Shown here: piece after piece, positions 52,889 to 62,214 of the stretch
How the letters are laid out: each line of letters begins with the position of its first letter
Numbering within the stretch: position 1 is the first letter of the stretch
NCBI GenBank assembly: GCA_039029355.1
Contig: JBCCGI010000009.1
Span: forward strand, 96,102 to 160,101
Direction of reading: 5' to 3'
Length of the DNA: 64,000 nt
DNA from: JBCCGI01 sp039029355
GTDB taxonomy: Bacteria; Planctomycetota; UBA1135; GCA-002686595
The notes under the pieces: generated by a model
Database searches by the model: none
The model's input: only the letters and a program-made list of their open reading frames with translations
Told to the model about the DNA's origin: nothing
Translations under genes and position numbers: made by a program

Positions 52889-54541
52889 CTACTCGGCTTC
52901 GTAGGCGACGCGCCCGCCGACGACGGTGGTGAGTACCCGCACCTCGGGCAGCTCGCCGAGCGGCGCTTCAAACACGTCGCGCGACAGCACGACGAGGTCG
53001 GCGAGCAGTCCCTCCCTCAGCCTCCCCTTGGCACCCTCTGCACCCTGGGCGAAGGCCGAGCCGAACGTGTAGGCGCGCAGGGCCTGGCCGAGGTCGATCG
53101 CCTCGTCGGGCACGAAGGCCGGCGCGTCGCCGGCGGACGGCAGCGGCCGTCGCGCCACGGCGCCGTAGAGCCCGACCATCGGGTCGATCGGCGTCAGGCT
53201 GAAGTCCGTGCCGAAGGCCAGCGTGCAGCCGGCGTCGAGCAGCGACGCCAGCGGAAGCACGTGCGCGGAGCGCTCCTCGCCGAAGCGCCGCGCGTAGTAG
53301 CCGCCCTTCGCCAGCTCGGTGCAGAGGAAGCCCGGCTGCACCGACGCGACCACGCCGAGCTCGGCGAAGCGCGCCCAATCGCCCGGCTCCACCGCGAACG
53401 CGTGCTCGATCCGGTTCCGCAGCCGTGCCTCGGGCTCAACGCTCGCGACCGCGTCGAGGCAGAGCCGCACGCCGCCATCGCCGGCGGCGTGCAGCGTCAC
53501 GGCGACGCCGCGCTCGTTCGCGTCGGCGATGCCGCGGCCCAGCTCCTCCTCGTCGAGCGTCAACAGCCCGCGCGTCGCCGGGTCGTCCGCATACGGCGCG
53601 AGGAGCGCGGCGGTGCGCAGGCCCGGCATCCCGTCGACTCCGCCCTTGAGCGCGCCGAACGTGAGCCAGTCGCCGCGCGCGTACTTCTCCGCGGCCTTGA
53701 GCTGTGCCTCGGCGCCGTTGGCTCCGCCGCGAAAGAGCGAGCCCCAGACGTGCAAGCGCAGCAGCAGCTCGCCCTCGTCGTAGAGGTGCGCGAGGTACGG
53801 GACGATGAGCGGCGAGACCGACTCCTGCACCGACGTCACACCGAACGACAGCGCGTCGCGTTGGCCGTGGGCGATCCCCATCCGCAGCTCGCCCAGGTCG
53901 GGGCGCCGGAGGAACGGAAAGAGAAAGAGCAGGCCGCGCCCCAGGATCGTGCCGCTCAGCTCGCCGGTCTCCGGGTCGCGCAGCGCGATGGTCGTCGGAG
54001 ACGGCTCCCAGTCGGAGTCGAGCCCGGCCCGCTCGAGCGCCTCGGTGCTGCACCACACGCCGTGCGGCCCTTCGCTCCAAAGCACGGCCGCGCGGTCGCC
54101 GACGACCTCGTCGAGCATCCGGCGCGTCGGATAGCGCTCGCCCGGCAGATCGGCCAGGTCCCAGCCGTGGCCGTGGATCACGTCGTCGTCCGGGTGCGCT
54201 TCGACGTGGCGGCGGAGGAGCTCCTGCAGCTCCTCCAGGCTGGAGGCCCCGGAGAGGTCGAGGTCCGGCGGAATCCCATACCCGACGGTGAAGTGGCAGT
54301 GGGCGTCGTTGAACCCGGGCACGACCGAGCTGTCGCCAGCGTCGATCACGCGCGTCTCCGGGCCGACCAGCGGCTCGACCTCGGCGCGGTCGCCGACGCG
54401 GACGATCCGTTCGCCCCGCACGGCCAGCGCCTCGGCGCGCGGCCGCGCCTCGTCCGCGGTGAATAGACGGCCGTACACCACAAGGTCGGCGGACGCGGCG
54501 TCCTGGAGGCACCAGAGGGCGAGAGCGATCGGCATCCACAT
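52889..54541 (-). CDS. Amidohydrolase family 3 protein (YtcJ-like)
   Basis: 550 residues, signal-like start (ALALWCLQDAASADL) and GGGAG upstream of the ATG. Amidohydrolase_3 features: VVPGFNDAHCHFTVGYG with the metal-binding HxH, HGHGWDLADL, HAAGDGGVRLCLDAV, NRIEHAFAVEPGDWA and LAFGTDFSLTPIDPMVGLYG. The C-terminal LREGLLADLVVLSRDVF is the usual beta-sandwich closing strand. A metal-dependent hydrolase probably acting on an amide or N-formyl substrate; the YtcJ/imidazolonepropionase-like subgroup is poorly defined. It is divergent from the PHP-domain gene (70-bp gap) and separated from the M14 operon by an inverted-repeat gap. A signal peptide suggests secretion, unusual for the group but common in planctomycetes. 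Confidence 0.9.
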   Translation of the reverse strand: MWMPIALALWCLQDAASADLVVYGRLFTADEARPRAEALAVRGERIVRVGDRAEVEPLVGPETRVIDAGDSSVVPGFNDAHCHFTVGYGIPPDLDLSGASSLEELQELLRRHVEAHPDDDVIHGHGWDLADLPGERYPTRRMLDEVVGDRAAVLWSEGPHGVWCSTEALERAGLDSDWEPSPTTIALRDPETGELSGTILGRGLLFLFPFLRRPDLGELRMGIAHGQRDALSFGVTSVQESVSPLIVPYLAHLYDEGELLLRLHVWGSLFRGGANGAEAQLKAAEKYARGDWLTFGALKGGVDGMPGLRTAALLAPYADDPATRGLLTLDEEELGRGIADANERGVAVTLHAAGDGGVRLCLDAVASVEPEARLRNRIEHAFAVEPGDWARFAELGVVASVQPGFLCTELAKGGYYARRFGEERSAHVLPLASLLDAGCTLAFGTDFSLTPIDPMVGLYGAVARRPLPSAGDAPAFVPDEAIDLGQALRAYTFGSAFAQGAEGAKGRLREGLLADLVVLSRDVFEAPLGELPEVRVLTTVVGGRVAYEAE

Positions 54542-54611
54542 CGAGGTCTCCCGGGTTACGGGGCGGAGGCAGCTTGCGGCGCTCGCGGCGCGTGAACCCT
54601 AGGATGATGAC

Positions 54612-57005
54612 ATGAAGTCGATGCGACGTCGTGCCGTGTTCGCGCCGCTCTCCTTCGCCGCCCTCCTGACGCTGGGGCTCGGCACGGTCGAGGAGTACTT
54701 CAGCTACGACCCGCCGGCGCTGAAAGCCGAGCCGCGCCGCCTCGGCACCGAGCAGGCCTACGACGCCGGCGTGCTGGTCGACGAGGCGGGGGCCTTCGCG
54801 GCCTGGCTCGAGTACGAACCCGGCGAGGGCGACCGGCTGGCCTTCGCGGCACTCGCGGAGGTCGACGAGCCCGCGTTCGTCGGCGAAGCGGGTCGCTACG
54901 CGAGCCCGCGGCTGACGCGCGACGCCGCGGGTGCGCTGTGGCTTACCTACGAGCTGCGGGGCGACGACGATGCGTGGAACATCGCCGCGCGGCGCCGCGG
55001 CGAGGACGGCGCCTTCGCGGAGCCGACCCTCCTCGGCGAGCCCGGCGTGAACAACATCCACCACGACGCCGCCGCCTCGCCAAGCGGCCAGGTGTGGGTC
55101 GCTTGGCAGACCGACCGCAACGGTCAGTGGGACGTCGTGTCGCGCATCGTGCCGGCCTCGCCCGAGGCGCGCACGAAGGCGGTACAGGTCAGCGACTCGC
55201 CCTATGGCGACTGGCACCCGTCGATCGACGTCGACGCGGGCGGCGTCGCGCACATCGTGTGGGACAGCTTCGACGGGCACAGCTTCAACGTCGTCGGCAG
55301 GCGGCACGAGCTGGACTACTGGGCGCCGGTGTACGAGCTCGCCGCGACGCCCGCCTTCGAGGGCCGCGCGAAGATCGCGTGCGGGCCGGATCGGCGCGTG
55401 TACGTGCTCTGGGAGGAGGGCGGCGAGAACTGGGGCGGCGAGTATCGCTCCGTGATCGAGCTCTGGAACAACGTGACCGACGCGCGCGGCCCCGTGCACC
55501 GACTGCGCCGCCTGCGCCTGGGGGAGTGGCGCGCGGACGGCGCGCTGATCCCGACGGCCGAGCCGCTGCCGATGCCGAGCCTCGACCGGGCCGCCGCGGA
55601 GGAGCGCCGGCCCGGCGTGCGCGACCTGGGCGTCTTCTACGAGCGCGGCGAGCTCGCGGTCGACGGCGCGGGGCGTCCGTGGGTCGCCTACCGCCACTAC
55701 GTCAACCTCCAGCTGGGCCGCGCCGAGCCGGTCAAGCACCACATCGAACGCGGCTGGACCGTCTACGCGCGCTGCCTGACCGCGTCGGGTTGGACGCCGC
55801 TGGCCGCCTTCGACGAGCCGCAGCGCGACGGCATGCAGCGGCTGAGCCTGGCCGCGGGCGCGGACGGCGCCCACCTCGTCTGGACCACCGGGCGCACCGA
55901 CCGGCGCAAGGACGAGCGCGCGCGCGGGCTCGCGCTCGGTGAGGCGACGGCGAGAGGCGCGGCGCCCGCGCCGACCGAGGCGGGAGCCGATCGCGTGCGC
56001 GCCGTCGAGGCGACCGCCGTCCGCAACCCGCCGCCGCCCGAGCCCGCGCCCGCCGAGGTCGCCGGCGACTCGTACCGCCTGTTCTTCGGCGACCTCCACC
56101 GCCACACCGACCTGTCGCTCTGCTTCCCGTTCTTCGACGGCTCGATCGACGACGCGTACCGCTACGCGACCGAGGTCGCGGGCCTCGACTTCCTGGGCAT
56201 CACCGACCACACGCGCGACATCGACCGCGGCGACGTGCAGAGCCAGCTTTGGTGGCGCTGTACCAAGGAGGTCGAGCGCCACGAGCTGCGCCGCACCTTC
56301 TTCCCGATGTTCGCCTACGAGCGCAGCCACGGGCACACCGACCACAACGTGATCTCGCTGCGCTCGGACATGCTCGAGAACTTCCCGCCGCCGTTGCCGG
56401 AGTTCTGGTCGCGTATCGAGGACCGCGACACGTTCACGATCCCGCACAACCCCTTCCTGAAGCGCGTCTGGGACGAGCAGGACGACGACCGCCGGCCGCT
56501 GCTCGAGATCTACCAGGGCTGCCGCGACCAGGACAGCGTCAAGCACGCGCACACCGGGCTCGCCAAGGGCTACCGCCTGGGCTTCATCGCGAGCAGCGAC
56601 CACATGTCGACCAGCGCGAGCTTCGCGTGCGTGTGGGCGCCCGAGGCGGACCGCGAGGCCATCTTCCGCGCGCTACAGGCGCGTCGCACCTACGGCGCGA
56701 CGGCGCGCATGCGGCTCCTCGTGCGCGCCGGCGAGCGCTGGATGGGCGAGGCGTACAAAGCGCGCCGGACCCAGCCGCTGACGGTCGAGATCGAAGGCAC
56801 CGCGCCGCTGGAAGCCGTCGAGCTCGTCGTCGACGGCGAGGTCGTTCAGACCGTTGCGGGCGAGGCGCTGTCGGGCAACGCCTGGCAGGGCCAGCTCGGC
56901 GGCGGCCGCGAGGTGGCGGAAGAGACCTGGGCCTACGTTCACGTCCTGCAAGCCGACGGGAATCGCGCCTGGTCCTCGCCCATCTGGACGCTCCCCGCGG
57001 AATAA
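54612..57005 (+). CDS. PHP-domain metal-dependent protein with N-terminal propeller-like region (DUF3604-like)
   Basis: 797 residues with an N-terminal hydrophobic start (FAPLSFAALLTLGLG). The first 460 or so residues are repetitive beta segments (for example WLTYELRGDDDAWNIAARRR, VWVAWQTDRNGQWDVVSRIV and AHIVWDSFDGHSFNVVGRRH), like a six- or seven-bladed propeller. From about 490 a PHP-type metal domain appears: FFGDLHRHTDLSLCFPFFDG, FLGITDHTRDID, HGHTDHNVI and FTIPHNPF, then a C-terminal beta domain (TQPLTVEIEGTAPLEAVEL). The histidines fit a trinuclear metal phosphoesterase or DUF3604 family. The substrate is unknown. Shine-Dalgarno AGGA precedes the ATG. It is followed by the MORN-CAP gene with one shared base (TAATG). 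Confidence 0.8.
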   Translation: MKSMRRRAVFAPLSFAALLTLGLGTVEEYFSYDPPALKAEPRRLGTEQAYDAGVLVDEAGAFAAWLEYEPGEGDRLAFAALAEVDEPAFVGEAGRYASPRLTRDAAGALWLTYELRGDDDAWNIAARRRGEDGAFAEPTLLGEPGVNNIHHDAAASPSGQVWVAWQTDRNGQWDVVSRIVPASPEARTKAVQVSDSPYGDWHPSIDVDAGGVAHIVWDSFDGHSFNVVGRRHELDYWAPVYELAATPAFEGRAKIACGPDRRVYVLWEEGGENWGGEYRSVIELWNNVTDARGPVHRLRRLRLGEWRADGALIPTAEPLPMPSLDRAAAEERRPGVRDLGVFYERGELAVDGAGRPWVAYRHYVNLQLGRAEPVKHHIERGWTVYARCLTASGWTPLAAFDEPQRDGMQRLSLAAGADGAHLVWTTGRTDRRKDERARGLALGEATARGAAPAPTEAGADRVRAVEATAVRNPPPPEPAPAEVAGDSYRLFFGDLHRHTDLSLCFPFFDGSIDDAYRYATEVAGLDFLGITDHTRDIDRGDVQSQLWWRCTKEVERHELRRTFFPMFAYERSHGHTDHNVISLRSDMLENFPPPLPEFWSRIEDRDTFTIPHNPFLKRVWDEQDDDRRPLLEIYQGCRDQDSVKHAHTGLAKGYRLGFIASSDHMSTSASFACVWAPEADREAIFRALQARRTYGATARMRLLVRAGERWMGEAYKARRTQPLTVEIEGTAPLEAVELVVDGEVVQTVAGEALSGNAWQGQLGGGREVAEETWAYVHVLQADGNRAWSSPIWTLPAE

Positions 57006-58327
57006 TGCCCCTCGTGCCCCCCATCCTGCTGATCCTGTCCACCGCGCTCTTCGCGCTCCTGACGCCGGCGCCTGTCGCCACCTCCGCGCCTCTCACGACC
57101 GGCGAGACCGTCGAAGAACTCTGGTCGAACGGCAACCTGCGCCGCCGCTATGACCTCGACGACAAGGGCCGCAAGAACGGCAACTACGTCGAGTACTACG
57201 AGGACGGCGAGGTGCAGCTGCGCGCGCGCTACCGCGCGGATGAGCTCGACGGCGTCTACGCGACCTTCTACGAGGACGGCGCGAAGCACGTCTACGCGAA
57301 GTACAAGAAGGGCAAGCTCCACGGCAAGTACACCGAGCGGCTGCCCTCAGGCGACCTGCGCCTGACCGCCGAGTACGACTCCGGCGCGCTCGACGGCGTG
57401 CGCGCCTTCTACACCGGCAAGAAGAGCTCTAGCAAGCAGCGCTGGAAGGACGGCGTGCTGCTCGACATCGACGGCCTCGCCCCCTTCCCGCGGCCGCTGG
57501 CGGAGATGGCCGAAGAGCTGCTCGCGATCCGCGCCGACATCACTCCGCCCCCGGCGCCCGACCTCGCCGACGAGCAGCGCCTGGCGGCCGAGCGCGCGCG
57601 CGGCCTGAACCGGCTGCAGGAGTACCGCGCGCTCTGCGGCGTGCCGTGGAAGGACCTCGAGCTCGTCGAGGACTACGACGTGCACGCCCAGTGGGGCGCC
57701 AAGCTGTGCCACGCGATCGGCGGGCTCAACCACACGCCGGACAACCCCGGCTGGGCCGACGACGAGTATCGCAAGGGCTACCGCGGCACGAGCAACTCGA
57801 ACCTGGCGACGGTCGACGACTGCGCGCGCTCGATCGACATGTACATGGACGACTCGGATCCGTCGAACATCGACCGCGTCGGCCACCGCATGCACTGCCT
57901 CGCGCGCACGCTGAAGAAGACCGGCTTCGGCAGCTTCAAGGGCTACTCGGCCATGTGGTCGCTCGACCGCAGCGGCAAGGCCCCGTCCAAGGACTTCGTC
58001 GCCTATCCGCCGCCGGGCTACGTGCCCGTGGACCGCTTCGGGCCGCGCTACGCGTGGAGCGTGCGCTTCGACTCCGGCTTCCGCCGCGTGCCCGACGTCA
58101 AGGAGGTGACGGTGCGCGTGTACGAGCTGGACGAGCTCTACGCGCGCGTCGGCGAGCCGAAGGAGCTCGACCACCTCGGCCGCATCGGCACGAACGCGCT
58201 GATCTTCCGCCCGGTGGGCCTGACGGTGACGGCCGGCGCGAAGTACTGGCTCGAGATCGACGGGCTGTCGGGCGGCAAGCGGGGCGAGACGTTCCGCTAC
58301 ATGATCGAGTTCGTCGAGCTGGACTAG
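57005..58327 (+). CDS. MORN-repeat plus CAP-domain secreted protein
   Basis: 440 residues. Signal peptide (PPILLILSTALFALLTPA). Residues about 40-135 are MORN-like repeats of the YwqK type (YVEYYEDGEVQLRARYR, VYATFYEDGAKHVYAKYK, HGKYTERLPSGDLRLTAEYD). From about 190 a CAP/SCP-like domain follows (LNRLQEYRALCGVP, AQWGAKLCHAIGGLNHTP, YRKGYRGTSNSNLA, VGHRMHCLARTLKKTGFGSF, YAWSVRFDSG). The canonical CAP His/Glu site is only partly visible. The fold is usually linked to binding or proteolysis in the extracellular space. It is co-translated with the PHP-domain gene (TAATG), so the two secreted proteins probably work together, but no pathway is evident. Confidence 0.78.
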   Translation: MPLVPPILLILSTALFALLTPAPVATSAPLTTGETVEELWSNGNLRRRYDLDDKGRKNGNYVEYYEDGEVQLRARYRADELDGVYATFYEDGAKHVYAKYKKGKLHGKYTERLPSGDLRLTAEYDSGALDGVRAFYTGKKSSSKQRWKDGVLLDIDGLAPFPRPLAEMAEELLAIRADITPPPAPDLADEQRLAAERARGLNRLQEYRALCGVPWKDLELVEDYDVHAQWGAKLCHAIGGLNHTPDNPGWADDEYRKGYRGTSNSNLATVDDCARSIDMYMDDSDPSNIDRVGHRMHCLARTLKKTGFGSFKGYSAMWSLDRSGKAPSKDFVAYPPPGYVPVDRFGPRYAWSVRFDSGFRRVPDVKEVTVRVYELDELYARVGEPKELDHLGRIGTNALIFRPVGLTVTAGAKYWLEIDGLSGGKRGETFRYMIEFVELD

Positions 58328-58378
58328 GGACTCCCTCCGTGGACGGGTCCGGCGACTTGGCCGTAGGATCTCGGCCGC

Positions 58379-61300
58379 GTGAAGGCGTTCGTCAAGAGAG
58401 AGGTGACGGCGCGGATCGAGGGGGCGATCCGCGGCAAGGAGCTCGACCTGAGCGACCTGGGTCTGACCGAGGTGCCCGCCGAAGTGCGCGGGATGCGTCA
58501 CCTGACGTCGCTGACGCTGAACAGCAACCGCATCGCGAAGCTGCCGCGGTGGATCCGCGAGCTGGGCAAGCTGACCGAGCTGCGGATGGCGTACAACGGG
58601 CTGCGCGAGATGCCCGCGATCGGCGAGCTACGCGCGCTTCGCAGCCTCGACCTGGGCCTCAACGAAATCGCCGAGATCCCGGTGTGGTTCGGAGAGCTGA
58701 ATCGCCTGGAGCGGCTCATGCTGGGGGCGAATCACATCACCGAGCTACCAAGCTCGCTCGGGGCGCTCCAAGGACTGCACGACCTCGACCTGAGCAACAA
58801 CCGGCTGAGCAGGTTCCCAGAGGCACTGCGGCGGCTGCACCGATTGGCCAGGTTGCAGCTAGCCTTCAATCGGGTTCGCGAGCTGCCGGGATGGATCGAC
58901 GAGCTACGCGGGCTGTCGAACCTCGGGCTCGGCGGCAACCGCATCAGCGAGCTGCCGCTGTCCATCGCGAGGCTGCAGCGCCTCGAGACGCTCAACCTGT
59001 ACGAGAACCACCTCGCAGACCTGCCGCCGTGGTTGGGCAGGCTACGCCAGCTCCGCGACCTGACGCTCTCCTACAACACGCTCACCCATTTGCCTGAGGG
59101 GATCGGCTCCCTACAGCGCTTGCGGGAGTTGTGGCTGAGGGGCAACGAGCTGGCCGAGCTGCCGGATGCGCTGGAGGGTCTGGCACAGCTCGAGCTCCTC
59201 GACGTTGCGGAGAACGAGCTCACCGAGCTGCCCCGACTGTTGGGCAGACTCCCACACCTACGCGACCTGGAGGTCATCGACAACCCGCTGCACTCCCCTC
59301 CGCCGGAGGTGTTGGCCCAGGGCACCGCCTCGATCCTCGCCTTCCTGCGTCAGGAAGCCGACGACGCACGGCTACAGTGGACTTCGAAGCTCCTCCTCGT
59401 GGGCGAAGGCGGCGTCGGCAAGACCTGCCTCCTCAACGCCCTGCGCGGCGATCCGTTCGACCCGGAGTCGGAGACCACCCACGGCATCGACGTGCGCGAG
59501 CTATCGCTCCCCCACCCCGAGCGCGAAGGCGTCCTGATGACGCTCAACGCGTGGGACTTCGGCGGGCAGGAGATCTACCACGCCACCCACCAGTTCTTCC
59601 TGACCAACCGCTCGCTCTTCCTGCTGGTGTGGAACACGCGCCTCGGCTTCGAGGCCGGCAAGCTCTACTACTGGCTCGACACGATCCACTCACGCGCGCC
59701 CGAGTCGCCGGTGCTGATCGTCGCCACGCACGTCGACGAGCGCCCCGCCGACCTGCCGATCGCCGACCTCAAGAGCCGCTACCCGAAGGTCGTCGGCGCC
59801 GCCGCGGTCAGCAGCAAGACCGACCTGGGCATCCCGGAGCTGTGGGACAAGATCGCGCGCGAGTCCGCCGCGCTCCCGCTGATGGGCGAGTCCTGGCCCG
59901 CCGCCTGGGCGCGCGCCGCCGAGACGGTCCGCGCGCGGCCCGAGAACCGCATCACCGACGTCGAGCTGGAGCGCATCCTTGCCGACAGCGGCGTCGACGA
60001 AGACGGCCGGCCCGTGCTCGCGCGCTGCCTGCACGAGCTGGGCCACATCCTCTACTTCGCCGGCGACCCGGAGCTGCGCGACACCGTGCTGCTCTCGCCC
60101 GAGTGGGTAACCGAGCGCATCAGCCGCGTGCTCGAGTGCGACGAGATCGAGGACGGCCTCGCCATCTTCCGCCGCGAGCACATGGACCGCATCTGGAGCG
60201 ACGTCGACCGCGGGCTCTGGGATCGCCTGCTGCGGCTGATGGAGCGCTTCGACCTCTCCTACCGCATCCCCGAGGATCCCGAGGAGCGCAGCCTGGTGGT
60301 CGAGCGCCTCTCGCTCGACCCCGTCGACTACCACCAGCGCTGGGACGCAAAGATCGCGGAGGAGGGCTGCAAAGAGGTCGCGATGCGCTTCGACCTGCGC
60401 GCGACGCGACCCGCCGGCATCCCGACGTGGTTCATCGCGCGCGAGCACCGCTTCACCACCGGCACGCACTGGCGCTACGGCGCGCTCTTCACCGACGCGC
60501 CGCACGGGCGCCACCTGGCCCTCGTGACCGCGCCGCCCGGGGAGCGGCACGTGACGCTCGCGGTGCGAGGGCCGCGGCCTTACAGCTTCTTCAACCTGCT
60601 GAAGGACGGCCTCGAGGAGACCCTGCGACGCTTCCCCGGCCTCAACGTGCGGCGCACGATCCCGTGTCCGGGGCACGGCGGCGCGCCCTGCTCGCACGAG
60701 TTCGAGTACGAGCACCTCGAGCGCGCGGTCGAGCGCGTCCCGCCGGTGCGAGAGCTGCAGTGCCCGGTCGGCTTCGAGAGCCTGCCGGTCTCCGAGCTCC
60801 TGTTCGGCATCCACTGGTCGACGCGCGACGCGGTCCTGGAGCACATCGACGCCGGCTTCCAGCGGAGCGAAGCGCGCCAGCGGGAGACGGCCGAGCGCCT
60901 CGACGAGCTGATCGAGCTCGCCCAGCGCGACTTCACCTACCGCTTCAACCGCGACCAGCGGCTGCCCGAGTCGCACTGCCCGCGCGTGTTCACGCTGACG
61001 CCGGACGAAGGGCGCGACTGGCCGGGCCGCGAGAAGCTGCGGGGCACCAAGCTGCGGCTGCAGCTCTACTGCGAGGCGCCGGGGGCCTGGCACCCGGCCG
61101 CCGGCGAGCCCTACGTCGTCCAGCAGCCCGGCCGCTGGCTGGCGACGATGGCGCCGCATCTCGGGCGCCTGATCCGCGTGCTGAAGTTCGTCACGCCGCT
61201 CGTCGGACCGTGGATGACCCTCGAGCAGGAGCGCTACGCCGAGCTGCTGAAGCGCGAGGTGCGGCTGACCGAGGCGCTGGTCCGCAGCCTGCCCGACGTC

Positions 61301-61528
61301 GAGCGCGCGCGGGACCCGCTGAGCCCCCTGCCCGAGGCCCCCGAGGACGCGCCGCGCACCGGCGACGGGCCCGTCGGCCTCCAGGCGGGCGCCGCCCTCC
61401 GCGGCCTGCGGGTGCTCCTGGACGAGCTGGACCCCGAGCAGGGCTGGGGCGGGCTCCGGAAGACGCTGACGCCCGAGGGCCACTACCTCTGGCTGTGCCC
61501 CCACCACGCCGAGGACTACCGCAGCTAG
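58379..61528 (+). CDS. ROCO-family LRR-Roc-COR GTPase
   Basis: 1,049 residues from a GTG at 58379. N-terminal leucine-rich repeats (about 12, residues 20-310; core LxxLxLxxNxIxxLP, for example LTSLTLNSNRIAKLP and LETLNLYENHLADLP). Then a Roc GTPase with P-loop GEGGVGKTCLL (about 342-349), G3 DFGGQE (about 393), G4-like ATHVDE, and a COR domain (ILYFAGDPELRDTVLLSPEW, ERISRVLE, DLSYRIPEDPEE). The C-terminal part has a Cys/His cluster, PCPGHGGAPCSHE, followed later by LQCPVG, perhaps a zinc site, and ends YLWLCPHHAEDY. Roco proteins are dimeric G-nucleotide switches; the signal and output here are unknown. No partner gene is coupled to it, so it is solitary. Confidence 0.92.
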   Translation: MKAFVKREVTARIEGAIRGKELDLSDLGLTEVPAEVRGMRHLTSLTLNSNRIAKLPRWIRELGKLTELRMAYNGLREMPAIGELRALRSLDLGLNEIAEIPVWFGELNRLERLMLGANHITELPSSLGALQGLHDLDLSNNRLSRFPEALRRLHRLARLQLAFNRVRELPGWIDELRGLSNLGLGGNRISELPLSIARLQRLETLNLYENHLADLPPWLGRLRQLRDLTLSYNTLTHLPEGIGSLQRLRELWLRGNELAELPDALEGLAQLELLDVAENELTELPRLLGRLPHLRDLEVIDNPLHSPPPEVLAQGTASILAFLRQEADDARLQWTSKLLLVGEGGVGKTCLLNALRGDPFDPESETTHGIDVRELSLPHPEREGVLMTLNAWDFGGQEIYHATHQFFLTNRSLFLLVWNTRLGFEAGKLYYWLDTIHSRAPESPVLIVATHVDERPADLPIADLKSRYPKVVGAAAVSSKTDLGIPELWDKIARESAALPLMGESWPAAWARAAETVRARPENRITDVELERILADSGVDEDGRPVLARCLHELGHILYFAGDPELRDTVLLSPEWVTERISRVLECDEIEDGLAIFRREHMDRIWSDVDRGLWDRLLRLMERFDLSYRIPEDPEERSLVVERLSLDPVDYHQRWDAKIAEEGCKEVAMRFDLRATRPAGIPTWFIAREHRFTTGTHWRYGALFTDAPHGRHLALVTAPPGERHVTLAVRGPRPYSFFNLLKDGLEETLRRFPGLNVRRTIPCPGHGGAPCSHEFEYEHLERAVERVPPVRELQCPVGFESLPVSELLFGIHWSTRDAVLEHIDAGFQRSEARQRETAERLDELIELAQRDFTYRFNRDQRLPESHCPRVFTLTPDEGRDWPGREKLRGTKLRLQLYCEAPGAWHPAAGEPYVVQQPGRWLATMAPHLGRLIRVLKFVTPLVGPWMTLEQERYAELLKREVRLTEALVRSLPDVERARDPLSPLPEAPEDAPRTGDGPVGLQAGAALRGLRVLLDELDPEQGWGGLRKTLTPEGHYLWLCPHHAEDYRS

Positions 61529-61635
61529 CCCGCAGCCCGCCGTCCTCGGCTCACCGCCGCCGATTCGCACGGCGAGCCGACGCGGTGGTTGCCGCCCGTC
61601 TCCCGCCCCGCTAGGATTCGCGCCCCGAATGCCGC

Positions 61636-61727
<92 letters not shown>

Positions 61728-61736
61728 TTTCGTCGC

Positions 61737-62210
61737 ATGCGCTCCGTCGCCCTCTTGGCCGCCGTTCTTCCGCTGACCGCGTGCCGCGCGGAGCGGACGA
61801 TGCGCATCACCTCCGACCCGCCGGGGGCCGAGGTCTTCCTGGACGGCGAGCCGATGGGCACGACGCCGCTCAAGGTCGAGTTCTTCCATTACGGCACGCG
61901 CCGGGTGCTCTACCGGATGGACGGCTTCGGCACGACGTCGCTGCGCGTCGAGCTCGAGGCGCCGTGGTACGCGCGCTTCCCGGTCGACCTCGTGACCGAG
62001 GTGCTGCTGCCGATCGGGTGGGAGGACCACCACACCGTCCACGCCGTGCTGGTCGCGGGCGAGGAGCAGCTGACCGTGCCGACCCTGCGCTCGGTCCTGG
62101 ACCGCGCCGAGACCCTGCGCCGCGCGGGACCGCGCGGGCCGGGCGAGCTCCCGCCGGCGATCCCGTCGGCCGGCGGCTCGGCGGACGACGCCGTGCCGGA
62201 GTCCCGCTAG
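61737..62210 (+). CDS. PEGA-domain lipoprotein
   Basis: 157 residues from the ATG at 61737. Signal and lipobox LLAAVLPLTACRAE (Cys about 16). The core is one PEGA repeat: ITSDPPGAEVFLDGEPMGTT and PLKVEFFHYGTRRVLYRMDG, a beta-sandwich module that anchors or presents proteins at the cell surface. The remainder (LPIGWEDHHTVHAVLVAGE) and the Pro/Gly-rich tail have no motif. The start lies 9 nt from the mature end of tRNA-Ser, so the mRNA 5' end may be set by tRNA processing, or the gene has its own leaderless start. It precedes murD by 4 nt. Confidence 0.85.
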   Translation: MRSVALLAAVLPLTACRAERTMRITSDPPGAEVFLDGEPMGTTPLKVEFFHYGTRRVLYRMDGFGTTSLRVELEAPWYARFPVDLVTEVLLPIGWEDHHTVHAVLVAGEEQLTVPTLRSVLDRAETLRRAGPRGPGELPPAIPSAGGSADDAVPESR

Positions 62211-62214
62211 CGCC

